From NCBI GenBank assembly GCA_027596075.1, contig JADGJC010000182.1:19302-83301 (forward strand): a DNA stretch of 64,000 nucleotides, in the 5' to 3' direction. Made by a program: the position numbers and the translations under genes. Position 1 is the first letter of the stretch, and each line of letters begins with the position of its first letter. Positions 32,805 to 44,777 of the stretch are shown here, one piece after another. The stretch is from Rhizophlyctis rosea. Its lineage: Eukaryota; Chytridiomycota; Chytridiomycetes; Rhizophlyctidales; Rhizophlyctidaceae. A model generated the notes under the pieces. That model made no database searches and was not told where the DNA came from. It was given only the letters and a program-made list of their open reading frames with translations.

Positions 32805-34139
32805 TGCTGCGGAAGACCACTTGATGTCAGAGCGTGCAAATGGCTATGTGAGACTACGATTGTCGCGCTAGAGTCAGCGTGCGTTTGCCGCTTGTGCGGG
32901 GGAGATGCTCAGAAAGTTGCTAAGGTTGCTTGCATTTATAGTTTTCACCCTGATGAGGGGATGTCGCATTGGTGGCTTGGTGCTGCGCACAAGGTTGGCG
33001 CGTCTGAGTGTTTGCGTGTACCAACCCCACACCGAAAAAATCCACAAAAGAAAAAAAAAACTAAAGGAAGTGGTCTGACGGAATTGTAAAAAAACATCAA
33101 AAAGTCAGTACACGAAAAAAAAATGTTGCCTAAGCAGGTACAGCTGTACCGAGCTCAGAAACAGATGGAGGGCTGAACACTGCAGTTTTGGTTTCTGGAG
33201 CAGTCCTGGCAAATTAAACGTGGGCCCGCCTGACCCATCTCGTCATGATACTGCTTCAGGCGCTGTTTGCGGACATATAATGATGAAACCCTCGCATCAG
33301 CTGGCGCGACTCTCAAGGATTCTCTGCTTCCTCTCTACTAGACACGTCGCTTCATTTGTGTTTGGACTGCCCCGCGTTGAGTGCGTTTACTGTGGCTACG
33401 TTGGTTTGAGGGCGTAATAGGGTAGTAGCTGGGAGTCGGTACATGTTAATGCGGTAATTAGGCTATACGGTAGGAAGTGCAGGAGGAAAAGGATGGACAT
33501 TCTGAACGCCAACCAATCATCTTGTTCATTGGCGCTGGCACGTGACGAGCGCGCGGGTTTTGTCAGTGACAGCGTGGAAAAATGCCCACGCCACCCTGAA
33601 CATGAGGCTCAGTAAGCCCCTGAACTGTGCCGCCCCAGCCCACCGCCACCGGCAGGCAACAACCGTCAGGCCCGAAAATGAGGCAACGAGCGAGGCTTGG
33701 GCCTGCAGGATCCAAGCCCTGTCCGCCCTGTGACTGCGCCCGCAGATAGGGCAGGGTCTTGTTGCAACCCCAATCGGAGGGGTTCTTAGCTGATGGGCCG
33801 TGGCCAGCCCAATTGCCAATTCATCCTGAGCAACGAAGAAAGCCCTGCCCGCTTGGACAACACCCAACAGGGCCCACTTGCGCTGACCTTGACCACACCT
33901 TGACCACACCCCGCCCTGCCCGCCCGTTCCCCCGTTCCACAAGAAAAGACCCCTAAATTTTTATGAAGGTCCCTGCCTGCTAAATCAACTCACTCACTTG
34001 CACTCATTTTACACTCCCCCTCTCCGTCTCCACCGACAATACACACTCACCCTCTCCGTCTCCATCGACAATCCACCCTGGCCGCCCCCCCCCCCCGCGG
34101 CGCCGGGGCCCCCCCCCCGCCCCCCGGCCGGCCGCCCGG
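32805..34139. other. Intergenic region running into the assembly gap
   Basis: About 1.3 kb with no gene I can support. It includes A-rich tracts near 33045-33123 and a CG-rich stretch from about 33560 to 33930. The last 60 bases before the gap are C/G homopolymers that look like low-quality read ends. Confidence 0.4.
34012..34075 (+). repeat. 32-bp tandem repeat at the gap edge
   Basis: Two copies of a 32-base unit containing CTCTCCGTCTCCA(C/T)CGACAAT are visible, beginning near 34012 and 34044. They differ at a few positions. The array runs into the N gap, so more copies may be hidden there. Confidence 0.7.
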
Positions 34140-34874
34140 NNNNNNNNNNNNNNNNNNNNNNNNNNNNNNNNNNNNNNNNNNNNNNNNNNNNNNNNNNNNN
34201 NNNNNNNNNNNNNNNNNNNNNNNNNNNNNNNNNNNNNNNNNNNNNNNNNNNNNNNNNNNNNNNNNNNNNNNNNNNNNNNNNNNNNNNNNNNNNNNNNNNN
34301 NNNNNNNNNNNNNNNNNNNNNNNNNNNNNNNNNNNNNNNNNNNNNNNNNNNNNNNNNNNNNNNNNNNNNNNNNNNNNNNNNNNNNNNNNNNNNNNNNNNN
34401 NNNNNNNNNNNNNNNNNNNNNNNNNNNNNNNNNNNNNNNNNNNNNNNNNNNNNNNNNNNNNNNNNNNNNNNNNNNNNNNNNNNNNNNNNNNNNNNNNNNN
34501 NNNNNNNNNNNNNNNNNNNNNNNNNNNNNNNNNNNNNNNNNNNNNNNNNNNNNNNNNNNNNNNNNNNNNNNNNNNNNNNNNNNNNNNNNNNNNNNNNNNN
34601 NNNNNNNNNNNNNNNNNNNNNNNNNNNNNNNNNNNNNNNNNNNNNNNNNNNNNNNNNNNNNNNNNNNNNNNNNNNNNNNNNNNNNNNNNNNNNNNNNNNN
34701 NNNNNNNNNNNNNNNNNNNNNNNNNNNNNNNNNNNNNNNNNNNNNNNNNNNNNNNNNNNNNNNNNNNNNNNNNNNNNNNNNNNNNNNNNNNNNNNNNNNN
34801 NNNNNNNNNNNNNNNNNNNNNNNNNNNNNNNNNNNNNNNNNNNNNNNNNNNNNNNNNNNNNNNNNNNNNNNNNN
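34140..34874. other. Assembly gap (735 N)
   Basis: A run of 735 undetermined bases. Both flanks (about 34080-34139 and 34875-35058) are long C-rich or mixed C/G homopolymer stretches unlike the rest of the window, and probably reflect failed base calling through a hard template. The true content and length of the gap are unknown. Long open frames spanning it are artefacts. Confidence 0.95.
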
Positions 34875-35128
34875 ACCCACCCCCCGGACCCCCCCCCCCC
34901 CCGCCCCGCCCCCCCCGACCCCCCCCCCCCCCCCCCCCGCCCGGCCGCCGCCCCTCTCCCGCACCGCCCCGCCCCCCCCCCCCCCACCCAACCCCCGTCC
35001 GCCCCGGGCCCACCCCCCCCCCGGGCGCCCGCCCGCCGCCCCGCCCCGGCCCCCCCCCACGTGTTTGAGAGGGAGGCAAGGAGAAGGCATCATGTGCATT
35101 GGAATGAGGGGGTGATACCATCATCGTG

Positions 35129-36736
35129 ATTCCAGAGAATTCTGACAATGTATGTGCAGCAAACAAAGCAGAACGGTCTCCTTCCCTTTCACCCACCCAC
35201 TCACCACGACGCAACAACGCCAAAAAACCCGCTCAACCGTTCCCGGCCGTCACTCCATCAAAAGCGGCTCCCAGGCAACGCACACCATCCTCCTCTCCAG
35301 AACCCGATTCACCAACAGACATCAAACGGTCACCATCTTCAGAACCTGTCCCCAGTGGTAGTCGATCACCTTCTTCGTCCCCTGGTACTCAGGGAGACGC
35401 TGCAGGTTCATCGACTGCCCGCAAACGGTCATCAACATCGTCCACGCAGTCTGGTACTGCGAAGCGACAAAGGTCTTTCCGGCTGGAGGAGGATGGAACA
35501 CCGGGGAGTGGCAAGAAACCCAAGAAGAGATATATCTGTGAGGAGTGTGATGGTGATTTCTCAACGAGTGGGCATCTGGCGAGGCATCGGAGGATTCATA
35601 CGGGTGTCAAGGTGGGATTGGACCTTCGATTATTCTCATTCGAGGGATCGATACACCCATATTCGATCACCATACTTACAATTCATTCTTGCTATTTGAC
35701 AGCCGTATGTATGTCTCTTGGAAGGCTGCAATAAGCAGTTCTCGCGGTTGGACAACATGATGCAGGTAAGATTGCACGCTCTCAATTGAACTCTCAGGTC
35801 ATTTTTGATCGACACAAACCGAACCCATAGCACTACCGCAGTCACATGCTCAAACGCCAAGACTCTGTTGGACCTAGCGCTATCCGTGACCGTGAGAGCA
35901 CTTCTCGATCGGGATCTACGACCCCGCCAGCAGAACGTCAACCAACCCCCCCATCCACAGCGGGCCGACCCGACCAACCACAACTTGGCATCAAACTCCC
36001 GTCTGGGATGACGCCTTCCCCTGCCGGCCACCCTATCCCGCACGGTCATCCTCTGGCTGGTTTCGTTCCGCAAGTGCAAGTCAAGCTGGCGTACAATGGA
36101 ACTGGGAATGGGAACGCTATTGATGGGACGGCGGTTGTGAATGGAGGAGGGGAGCACGCGGGTGTTAATGGTGTTGGTGGGAATGGTGGTGCGAGTAGTA
36201 GTAGTCTTTTGGAGAATGGGGCTCGGATGTTGAAGGATTTCCCACCGCCGCCTGCGTTGTTCCAACATCAAGGGTTACCTCTTCCGTTGCCTTTACCCCT
36301 ACCCGTCTCGACGCTTGGCACGTTGCCTCTGAAAGCACTTACTGAGGCTGCCGCGGCCGGGAACGCACATCACCTTCCGACACCTATGGGAACGCCCGTC
36401 CCGCCGAATGGAGGCTTGCCCGATGGAACCGCCGGGACGTTGAGTTCTCTTCCTCCTGCGCCGCCGTCTTTGCCGGCGGGATTGACATCGTTGCCGTTGC
36501 CGGGACGAGGGGGGTTGGTGGGGAATATGGAGAGTCTTGTTAATGTTGCGCTTGGGGGTGTTGGGTTGGGGATTGTGCCGGGGTTGGTGGGGAAGAATGT
36601 ACCTGCACCTGCTGCACCTGTGCCGGAGGGGCCGAGGGTGGTGGAGTTGGAGAGGAAGGTGGAGGAGGTGGTTGTTCCGAAGCCGGTGGAGCAGGCTGGT
36701 GGGGCGGCGCCTGGGTCGGGGGTTCCTACTGCATGA
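35129..36736 (+). CDS. C2H2 zinc-finger regulator, NRG1-like (5' end missing)
   Basis: A DNA-binding regulator with two adjacent C2H2 fingers: YICEECDGDFSTSGHLARHR followed by RIHTGVKPYVC, and CNKQFSRLDNMMQHYRSHML. The order and linker match the NRG1/CreA-like glucose-repressor group. Three visible exons join in frame (introns about 35612-35701 and 35767-35829). Upstream of the fingers is a long Ser/Pro-rich region with many SP sites; downstream is a Gly/Pro/Leu-rich low-complexity tail of about 300 residues. The first open codons (near 35129) have no in-frame ATG, so the 5' exon lies further upstream, probably in the assembly gap. The start given is only the first visible codon. The regulated genes are unknown. 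Confidence 0.75.
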
Positions 36737-37143
36737 TTGAGGCGATTACGATTGTTGGGGGGTTGTATTAATTATTTGGGGCTTGCATGTCCGTATTATT
36801 GTTTTTTCAATGTCTTTATTTGTTTTTTCTTTAATGATTAGAATAGAATTTTGTTCAGTTGTTGTTCACTGTGCTGTGGGCAAAATATGATGTAATCAAA
36901 CAGTTGGCTGAGGGAAGAGGTTGTTCTTCTCATTGCCTTTTGCAGGAGATGTATCTTTCTGCTATGGGTGTGGAGTGAGGAGCTATTTACAGATGAGGAT
37001 GTGTGATTATGCTCGGCGACTAGCTCTAATGCATCTTGGCATGATCCTCCTTACTGGAGCCTACATAAACTAAGTGACGATCCCAACCTACATACCTAAC
37101 GGCTAAGTACAGATCTCTAGCAACGTTTCCCACTCTCAACACC
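36737..37143. other. Spacer between convergent genes
   Basis: About 400 bases between two convergent genes, AT-rich just after the zinc-finger stop with T-rich runs near 36800-36835 that fit a 3' untranslated region. No coding signal. Confidence 0.35.
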
Positions 37144-39226
37144 TCACCCCTCAAACAACGTCTCATCAATCTTAATCCCAAACTCTTCCATAGCCTTCTT
37201 CGCCGACAAGTCCATAACATCCTCAAACCCGCCCACATTCTTCACCCCCAACATGCTCTGTCGCACCTTCTGTACCACTCTTACTATGTAAAATGATAAA
37301 GCGGAGAAGAACAGCGTCGCGCGGAATGACCAGTAGTTTATGCGGGACCATGCGATTGTTGTTCCGAGAGATTCTACGGCGCGGTTTGCCATCATGTTTA
37401 TGCGGTTTACGGGGCTGCCGTATAGGCGGTTGTTTGATCTGTTTGGAAGGAGGTGCGTCCGTTGGTAATGGGGTGATTTTTCAGTGTCGTGTTTTGACGG
37501 CTGATCTCCCCTCAAAACACCACAAAGCACAGACTTTCGACATTACCTAATGAGGCTGCGATAACAAGCAATAATAGGTAACGCATCAGTGACAGAATTA
37601 TTTCATACATAGGCACAGAAAGGCCAAAAAGTCAGAAAACGGAAAATCTCACTTCATATTTCGTCCAAGGAAAATCAGCTCCTTCGGCATCAGATCGGTA
37701 TTTGATAGGAAGGTCTTTACTCTTTCTTTAATTTCTTCCTGTCGCCGGAACGCCTCCATCGAGTCCCGCATGCTGACTCCTTCTACGTGAAGTTTGGTGC
37801 TTTTCCGCCATGGCCGTTGTAGCGTTGCTGATGCGAATATTTCTACGTCCCTGATGGAGGTGAGGTTATTTGAATGTGAGTTGATCCGCCACGCCTTTGG
37901 GTGAAGTGTTCACAAGCGGAGATGATAAGGAGTCCCAACTTACCTGATGCCCCAGCCTTCGGCAATTCCCTTCATAGTATCTAAATCTTGTGTGAAAAGC
38001 GCTTTCCAGAACAATGCATACTCCTGTTTAAATTGGGGACGGCAATCGACGTAGAGGCCATGATCTAGGAGGACTAGTTGTGGACGGGTGCGTCTAGATG
38101 ATGATGATGATGAAGGATGATCTCGAATGAGGATGTTGCCGGGATGTGGGTCGCCATGTACGAAGCCTTCACGGAAGATTTGCTATGGGGAATGGATGCA
38201 TGGCGTAAGTGAGTAGTGCTGTGAAATGAGCAAGATAGATCAAACCTGGTCATGTAACTTACATCTGAGAAGACGTCCACCATTGTTGTCATGATCTCTG
38301 TTCTCGACCACCCTTTCCTGTCTATCCGCTCCAAATCATTCAATGGTATTCCATTTATCCACTCCGCAGACAGCACACGAGTCGATGTCAAGTCCCAATA
38401 CACCTTCGGCACATACACTTTATCCCCCACTCCCGGCGCACTTTGTGCAGACCGCGCAGCCCTTTCCGCATTCTTCCCCTCATTTATGAAATCCGTCTCC
38501 TGTCTCAAATGCTGCTCAATATAATCCGCACTCCACACCATCGGCAAATCAAATAAGTGCTCGTATAGGTAGAGCATAAAACGGTACGTCATCAGATCTA
38601 CGTCCATCTGATGTCGTATTTGGGGTTTTTGCACTTTTACCGCGATGACGCTGCCGTCGGGGAGGGTTGCGCGGTGGACTTGGGCAATGGAGGCGGATGC
38701 GAGGGGTTGGCGGGAGAAGGTTGTGAAGAGGTCGGAGGGGAGTTTGTTGAATTCTTGGAGGAAGATTTGTTCGACTTCGGTGTATGGGACGGCTGGGGCG
38801 TTGTCGTAGAGGACTTTGAAGGTGCGGGCGTAGGGGGCGGGGAGGACAGGGACGGAGGCGATTTGTTGACCAAATTTTATGTATAGACCACCTGGAGGCA
38901 GATGGAAGGGACTTTAGAAGGATTGTCAATAGCATTTTCGGAGTGTCTGAAACGCGGAGCAAAAGAGGATACGAACCATTCTTCTGACACACGTCCAAAA
39001 TACGCTTGGCGGTCCGCTCGTGTAGTTGGTCAATCTCGTCCACTTTTCCCGGCACGAAGTTCAGTTTGTAGTCCGCCAATATGATCAATCCAGCTGTTAT
39101 GGTGCGAAGGTTCCGTTCGAGTGTCGAGTGGAAGTAGAACTTATCTACACCCCACACCGTCGCGCCTGCACCGACCCCATACGCGGTGCGGCGGACAGAC
39201 TTATACTTAAAGAGGGTGCGAAACAT
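37144..39226 (-). CDS. ADCK1: ABC1/ADCK1-family atypical kinase
   Basis: A UbiB/ABC1 (COQ8-like) atypical kinase of the ADCK1 subgroup, expected in mitochondria. The N-terminus MFRTLFKYKSVRRTAYGVGA is Arg-rich and suits mitochondrial import. Family motifs in order: LHERTAKRILDVCQKNGG, the KxGQ-type LYIKFGQQIASVP (Gln-rich loop that replaces the normal helix), the Ala-rich loop region PLASASIAQVHRATL, VAVKVQKP-like IAVKVQKPQI, EWINGIPLNDLE, FVHGDPHPGNILI (catalytic Asp and Asn) and LVLLDHGLYVD (metal-binding Asp). About eight exons give roughly 550 residues. The C-terminal segment (MRYLLLLVIAASLG, then YWSFRATLFFSALSFYIVRV) is hydrophobic and may anchor it. Yeast ADCK1-like Mcp2 acts in mitochondrial lipid homeostasis; function here is inferred. 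Confidence 0.88.
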
Positions 39227-39577
39227 AGTGGCAGTCGTACCCGGGTCGGAATGTATGCTTTTTACCTGACCGACGCACCAATAGGAAGCGCGATGTATGA
39301 ATAGCACCAGTGTGGGAAAATAAACAATTGGGGGAGAGGAAGCAAGAAACTCCGCAGACTTTCTCACGCGACTGCCTCGATATGATGAAATTGCATCGGA
39401 TCAGGATTTTGATCAAATCAGAGTCATTCATCAGTAATGGAATCATATAAGCCACGACATTCTGCTTCCCCAAATCCACCATCAAAAACTTCAAAACAAA
39501 CGGCATGGGTTATGCATTACAAAATATACAAGGTGCGCTGGTGCGTCCCATCCATTCCACGCGCTCTAATGATAAAT

Positions 39578-41125
39578 TTATTTGAAAACAGAGGCCAAAG
39601 GATCCTCCGGCAGCTTGTTGTTCCTCATCTTCTCCTCCCTATTCATGACCGCTTCTGACCGCTTCCGGTACTCGCCCTGCTTTTCGTTTTTGCGCATACG
39701 GCGGACCTGTGAAAGCAAAATTCTGGATTAGCCCACCATTATGAGCGAGGCCATGAAACTAGTACTCAAACCCACCATATTCGGTGACAAGAAATCACTG
39801 TTCTCGAATAGCGTTGACCCGCCGAAACTTCCGTCGAAGATACGCATGATGCTCATGACGAAGCGGGGGCCAATCTCAACCAAAGAAATGTCCTTTTCCT
39901 TTTTGCTGGTGGAATCCTCCTTCTCTACGATCTGCAATGGAAGTGGTCAGACCATCATCCCTTCTGATATGTTGATGACAACAACATAAGTGGAAGTAAG
40001 TACGAACCTGGTAATTTCTGAACCAGATTTTGTTGTCGGTAATGGAGAATGAAAGGATGTGGTCGAAGAAGGGTTTAATTTTGCGAGAGGTGCGGGGAGT
40101 GCCAAAGACCTGCACGATATGACCGTGTGATAAGTTGGTCGTCATTGTGCGAATGTTGCGTAGCCTCAATGTGTTCGTACCTGTGTGAACATCTCCTTCA
40201 ATAGTTGATAGTGCGGTTGTTCGTCAAAGTTCTTATCGAATGACAGGATGGGGCGGGATCCTTTCAGGCAATTGCCCGTCATGCGGAGTTCGTCCATGGT
40301 GTGCACTACACAGCCAAAAGGTTCAGCATCGACTTCCCAGCATTAGAAACATCCTCACGCCAGCTCAAACGCACCATTCTGTACGTTGAACTTCACACTG
40401 GGTCCATTAGGTGTCTTAGACATCCACATATACAAATCCGTATGTTTCCGAACTTCAAAGTAAATAGCGTTGTTGCAGTTGTTCAACTCGGCAAGCTCAT
40501 TGATAGTATCCAATTTGCCTTTCGAATCAACTTTGGCATCCTTTTTGGAGTGCGGCATGAGAGCTTGAAGGTCGGTCAGGAGGTGGCGGTACCGGTATGT
40601 GATGCCGCGTGACGAAAGCATCAGGACACGTTGTTTGATTCGGTAGGGTTCGGGTTTGGGGAATGTTCGTGCGCCATTTGCTTCCTCCGCGTCCTTCATC
40701 TCTACATCCTCGCCCTCTTCATCAGCTTCATCGTCCTCCTCATCCTCTTCCTCGTCTTCAAGGCCTTCGAGGTCTTCGTCTCCCTCCTCCCCTTCTTCCT
40801 CCTCCTCCTCCTGTTCATCGTTCTGCATCATCAACAACGCCTTCCTGCCCATCAAAGCCGGCGCCGCAACACCGTCCTCTCCGTCACTCCCAGCTTCATC
40901 CGCCTCGAAATCGACCTCACTTCCTTCCGACGAAGCGTCGTCACCCTCCATGTCAGAGTCGCCGCCCCCCAAGTCAACTGCGACGATTTCCTTCCGCTTC
41001 CTAGGTGGTTCCGCTGCATCTTCGAGAGTGCGCTTTTTCGGCGACTTGTTGGAAGGCTTGTTGGCGGGCTTTGTGCGCGCTGGCGGTGCTGACCGCTTTT
41101 TGGAAAGAGACTTTGGACCGGCCAT
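39578..41125 (-). CDS. BRX1: Ribosome biogenesis protein BRX1 (Brix domain)
   Basis: A nucleolar 60S ribosomal assembly factor. Five exons encode about 400 residues. The first 150 residues are Lys-rich (KKRSAPPARTKPANKPSNKS) then very acidic (Glu/Asp runs), as in many fungal nucleolar proteins. The Brix domain follows: RVLMLSSRGITYRYRHLLTD, LMPHSKKDAK, NNCNNAIYFEVRKHTDLYMW, PNGPSVKFNVQN, FDKNFDEQPHYQLLKEMFTQ, VFGTPRTSRKIKPFFDH, ITDNKIWFRNYQI and VEIGPRFVMSIMRIFDGSFG. These match BRX1 rather than the other Brix proteins. It ends RMRKNEKQGEYRKR before the stop. The start ATG precedes the basic N-terminus. The acidic tract is longer than in the yeast protein. Confidence 0.95.
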
Positions 41126-42006
41126 TGTTGTGTAGTGTGTTTGGTGATAAAAATAAGACCAAGAATCAAAAGGGGATTCAGTTGTCCAAAAACAATTCAA
41201 GTGACGCGCCACATCTTCAGCCCATTTGTGGCACAAGATGAAAAGCCACTGCAATGTGGCTGATGGCTTGTTACCGGGCCAAGCGGCACAGCAAGGGGCA
41301 AACAGGCTGGAGGTCCTCGTCAAAAACTCCGAGTCCCCTGATTTTACAAGTTTTACATTACTCACACACTTGTTTGTTCACCTTGCATGGTCCATACCCC
41401 TGTTGCCCAAAAGAAAAGATCTTGTACTGTTAAACTCCCAGCGTTGTGAGCAGTGCACCTGCAGCGAGTGGGTAGGCACCATCTCATATGCTTGCGATCC
41501 TGCAAATTTAGGATTGGGGTCCCTCCCTCGTCAGGCTGGGCATGGGCACCACACACCAATGTGTTCGAATTGGACTTCGTGTGAGCCTTCAAGGTCTATA
41601 TTGATAGTGGCCTGATGGTGGACGCTTTCAAGCCGTCAAGCCCGAGGGCCCGGCAATCTAGAATCGTTCTGTGTTCTTGTGTCACCGCCGTCAAAGTTAT
41701 TGAGAGTGATGTGGAGCTGAGCCAATCCGTCCGCTCTGGAATTTGATCTTGTAAACCCGAATTTTCAGAATAGCAGAGGCCATTAAAGCCCAATGCATTC
41801 GGGAATCCGTGGTGAACGCAATGAAGTGGAGTCTTGGCCTTCTACATAACCCCTTGATGATCAGGCTGAAAAGGAGGAGGCGTCCTCCGTCCAGAATGGT
41901 GTATGTTCAAGAGATCTATTTAAGGATCCACCACTCAGTCATTTCCTTTTGGGGATTTCCGTGTAGGGCACTATAGTGCAGTGATTTCGAAGTGTAGATA
42001 GCACCT
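41126..42006. other. Divergent intergenic region
   Basis: About 880 bases between BRX1 (minus) and the membrane-protein gene (plus). Open stretches here are short and unrecognised. It is expected to hold both promoters. Confidence 0.35.
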
Positions 42007-43719
42007 ATGGCTCCTGTAGCAGCTTCCAAACACATGCGACGTGATGTCGACCGCACTGACTTGCGAAACACTCTCGGCATCTACACTCTCTGCACCCTGG
42101 GCGTCTGCGGCCTATTGGCATTCATCACCTTTACCTTGGAGCTTGCAGAGAAGAAGAGCATTGGCGCAGCGTTGTTCTACATCCGACCGCCCATTGACTG
42201 GGGTGTCCAATACGAAACGGCACACAGCTTTGCCGTCACTTTGCTTGGCTTTTGTCTGTCTCCTCTCGTCACGATGGTTTGCATCGCCATCTTTTGGAAT
42301 CGAGCGCGGGGTGGAACGACTTTGAAGGGAGCCAGCATGCTGTGGAATAGTGGTGGGTGGCTAATTCAAGGTCAATTGATAAGCAAAATGAGCATATGCT
42401 GAATAACGGTACAGGTGTCATCTCCTATTTGCGGGCTCTTTTGGTTGTGGAAACAAGCACCAGACTCATTGTAGTGATGATTATGGTCTTGTTTGGTGTT
42501 AATGCTCTATTGTCCTCGATCATCCAGTTCACCCTAAACAAGTCCCAAACGGGTCTGATTCTGCAACCAACGACCGTCACCCATTTCGTCCTTGACCCTC
42601 AATCTCACTTTCTATCCAGTCAGGTTGACGTCCCGCTCTCGAAAAGCTCTGGCCCTTTATCCCCCTTCTGCTGCGTCCTTGTTTTCGTTTGTCCAATGCG
42701 ACACTTCGCCCAATTGCACCGCCACCGTGCAGTTACCCTTGATTATACAACATCAATGTGCCCCAGCTTCAGTCAACAGATCAGCTCTCGACAACAGCAC
42801 GTACTACTTTGGGGTGATGGAAAACCTTCAAGTTGGCGGGCACATCTTTGACTGGGCGAACGCAACCCTACTTTTCGCTGTGAAAAAGAAGGACAACCAG
42901 GCTCATTCGGTTCTGTCTCCATCCTGGCGGCGCTGTTCGTTTCAAATTGGAAATGGGACAATCCAAAACAGCCCGTCGTTGACAAAGCAAGCCATCGTAT
43001 CCAATTTCAGCTCAATCCTGTTCACTGATCAAACGTCTACGAGCATGCGGCAAACATTTCCGGAACTCCAGGAGAAATATATAAAGGATCACCCGGCTCT
43101 CTACGCAATTGCATCCTTTATGCTACATCTTCAAGAGAAGTTTAATGGTACGGCCTACGCCGCGGACGATGGTGGTGACGGCAGTGTGTGGGAACAAAGC
43201 GTACCCGGAATTGCGGAAGTGGGAGATTACCAATCCAATATCACCGTCGACGATGTCGAGAACTACCTCCATCGACTTGCCGTAGGATTCTCATTCGGAC
43301 TTGCACGCCTAAACAACCAACAAGCTACCTGTTACGACTGCGGCTACGGCTACGGTCCCATCTATACCATCCGATGGACTGTCGGCTATGCACCTTTCGT
43401 TAGTATATGTCTTGTCACCATTATTGTCGCCCTTATCGCCATAATAGCCGAATTCCGTGCCACTGGGATCTGGATGGGGAACTCTTTGATGCGGGTGTTG
43501 GTGTTAGGGGGCGGGAGTATCTGGAGGGGCGATGACGAGGATAGCGAGTCAGAGCTTGTATTAGGTCTAGCGAGCGATGGGGTTCTAACGGAGGAGCTGG
43601 GGGATCGCCATTTTGTGGTTGGTACGGACTTGGACGGGCGAACCGCGTTCTTAAGCGGGTATCGGGAGGGGGAGGAGGGACAATTTGCGACGGCTGGGGC
43701 TGACCGGTCAGTTGATTAG
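42007..43719 (+). CDS. Multi-pass membrane protein with glycosylated loop, unknown family
   Basis: Unrecognised membrane protein of about 500 residues. Hydrophobic segments are TLGIYTLCTLGVCGLLAFIT, FAVTLLGFCLSPLVTMVCIAIFW, RLIVVMIMVLFGVNALLSSI and, near the end, FVSICLVTIIVALIAIIAEF. A large loop between the third and fourth carries at least four N-glycosylation sequons (NCT, NRS, NST, NGT) and paired cysteines, so it faces the lumen or outside. The C-terminal tail is acidic. The first intron (about 42353-42414) is clear. A second change of frame lies between about 42527 and 42625 and must be another intron; two donor choices fit, giving slightly different loops. The start ATG at 42007 is followed by a short basic tail, then the first span. 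Confidence 0.65.
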
Positions 43720-44777
43720 TTCACAGCCATAGAACCGATGAGGAATCATTTATTCATTCAGAAGGGGGGAGAGACGGGATTCAGGGCAGTGACTGGCAGA
43801 GGTGATGTCGGAAGTCAGGGGCGAGTTGAATCATGCTAGTGCATGCCCCGGCTTGTGTTTGTTGCTGAACATCGAGAGTTCTGCTGTTCCTCTTGCATAC
43901 ACTGCTCAACACGAAGATTGGACTGGCGGAATGGAAGAAGCACTTGAAGTAGATGGCTGGCTGCGTAGGACCATTAAACAAACTACCGTAATCCGCAGAG
44001 TGCGCTGATTCGCAGCAAACCTGCACTCTCCAAAGTCACTAGGTAGATGTTGTTCGTCCCTACTAACTCTACTATTCGTTGCGTTCATTGATGGGAAGAT
44101 GGGAGTGCGGTAAACCAAGAATGCTGTTCTGAGATGGACCCCTTCCCAAAAAGAGCAAGTAGAGCATGGGAGACGCTTAGTCATGTTCTGATAAATGTTA
44201 TGTCATCAAGAGCACCAACCCATCGTATCGACGATTGGCTATGACGTTTGTTTTCGGCCGATAAAATTTTCCCACTCGCCAAAAGTTGCTGGCCAGTCGG
44301 GCACTGTTTGAGGTGGAGTGGGGTCAGCGACCGCCGGACCGTATGCCCATTCTCATCATCGTATCACGCCACGTGACACGCAAAAAAGCCATATCGGGAT
44401 GGGCGCTGACCCAATTGGGCAGGTGACAGATGAAATGAGTCACAGAGACAGCTCATTATCGATCGGGTTTCGTTCGGTTTTTTCGCTTTCCTGGCCCAAT
44501 CCGAATCTCGGTCCAGCCCGATCATGAGAAAATGATTGAACAGTCAAGCAACCGAGATACGGTCAGCAATAGACTCATTCCGGGTAGCCTCCCTTTATCT
44601 TTGAAAAAGCCCTCTTGCCCCCAACGTCTCCCTTCTTCTCCCCTCGTCCACTTGCAGTCGCAAAACTCTTTCGCCTTACGCAAAGTAACAACTCCTTGTT
44701 GTAACAGCAACCTTTTCACTCCGAGCAATAACCCTCGGAGTCTCACATTTCTATTCTTACTGACACCAGTCGGGCGT
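43720..44777. other. Intergenic region and CPA1 promoter
   Basis: About 1 kb between the membrane-protein gene and the CPA1 leader. Open stretches on either strand have no recognisable content. CT-rich sequence from about 44580 to 44770 probably belongs to the CPA1 promoter or its 5' leader. No TATA box was found with confidence. Confidence 0.4.

Noticed and set aside
33998..35223. Very long open frames across the N gap on both strands
   Set aside because: They consist of undetermined bases and C/G homopolymers; openness there means nothing.
38880..38970. GTATCCTC near the 5' end of an ADCK1 intron as a second U12 intron
   Set aside because: The actual donor is GTTCGT three bases earlier, the intron ends CTCCAG, and there is no TTCCTTAAC branch site; it is an ordinary U2-type intron.
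40680..41135. Long plus-strand open frames opposite BRX1
   Set aside because: They are shadows of the Glu/Asp/Ser-rich coding strand of BRX1.
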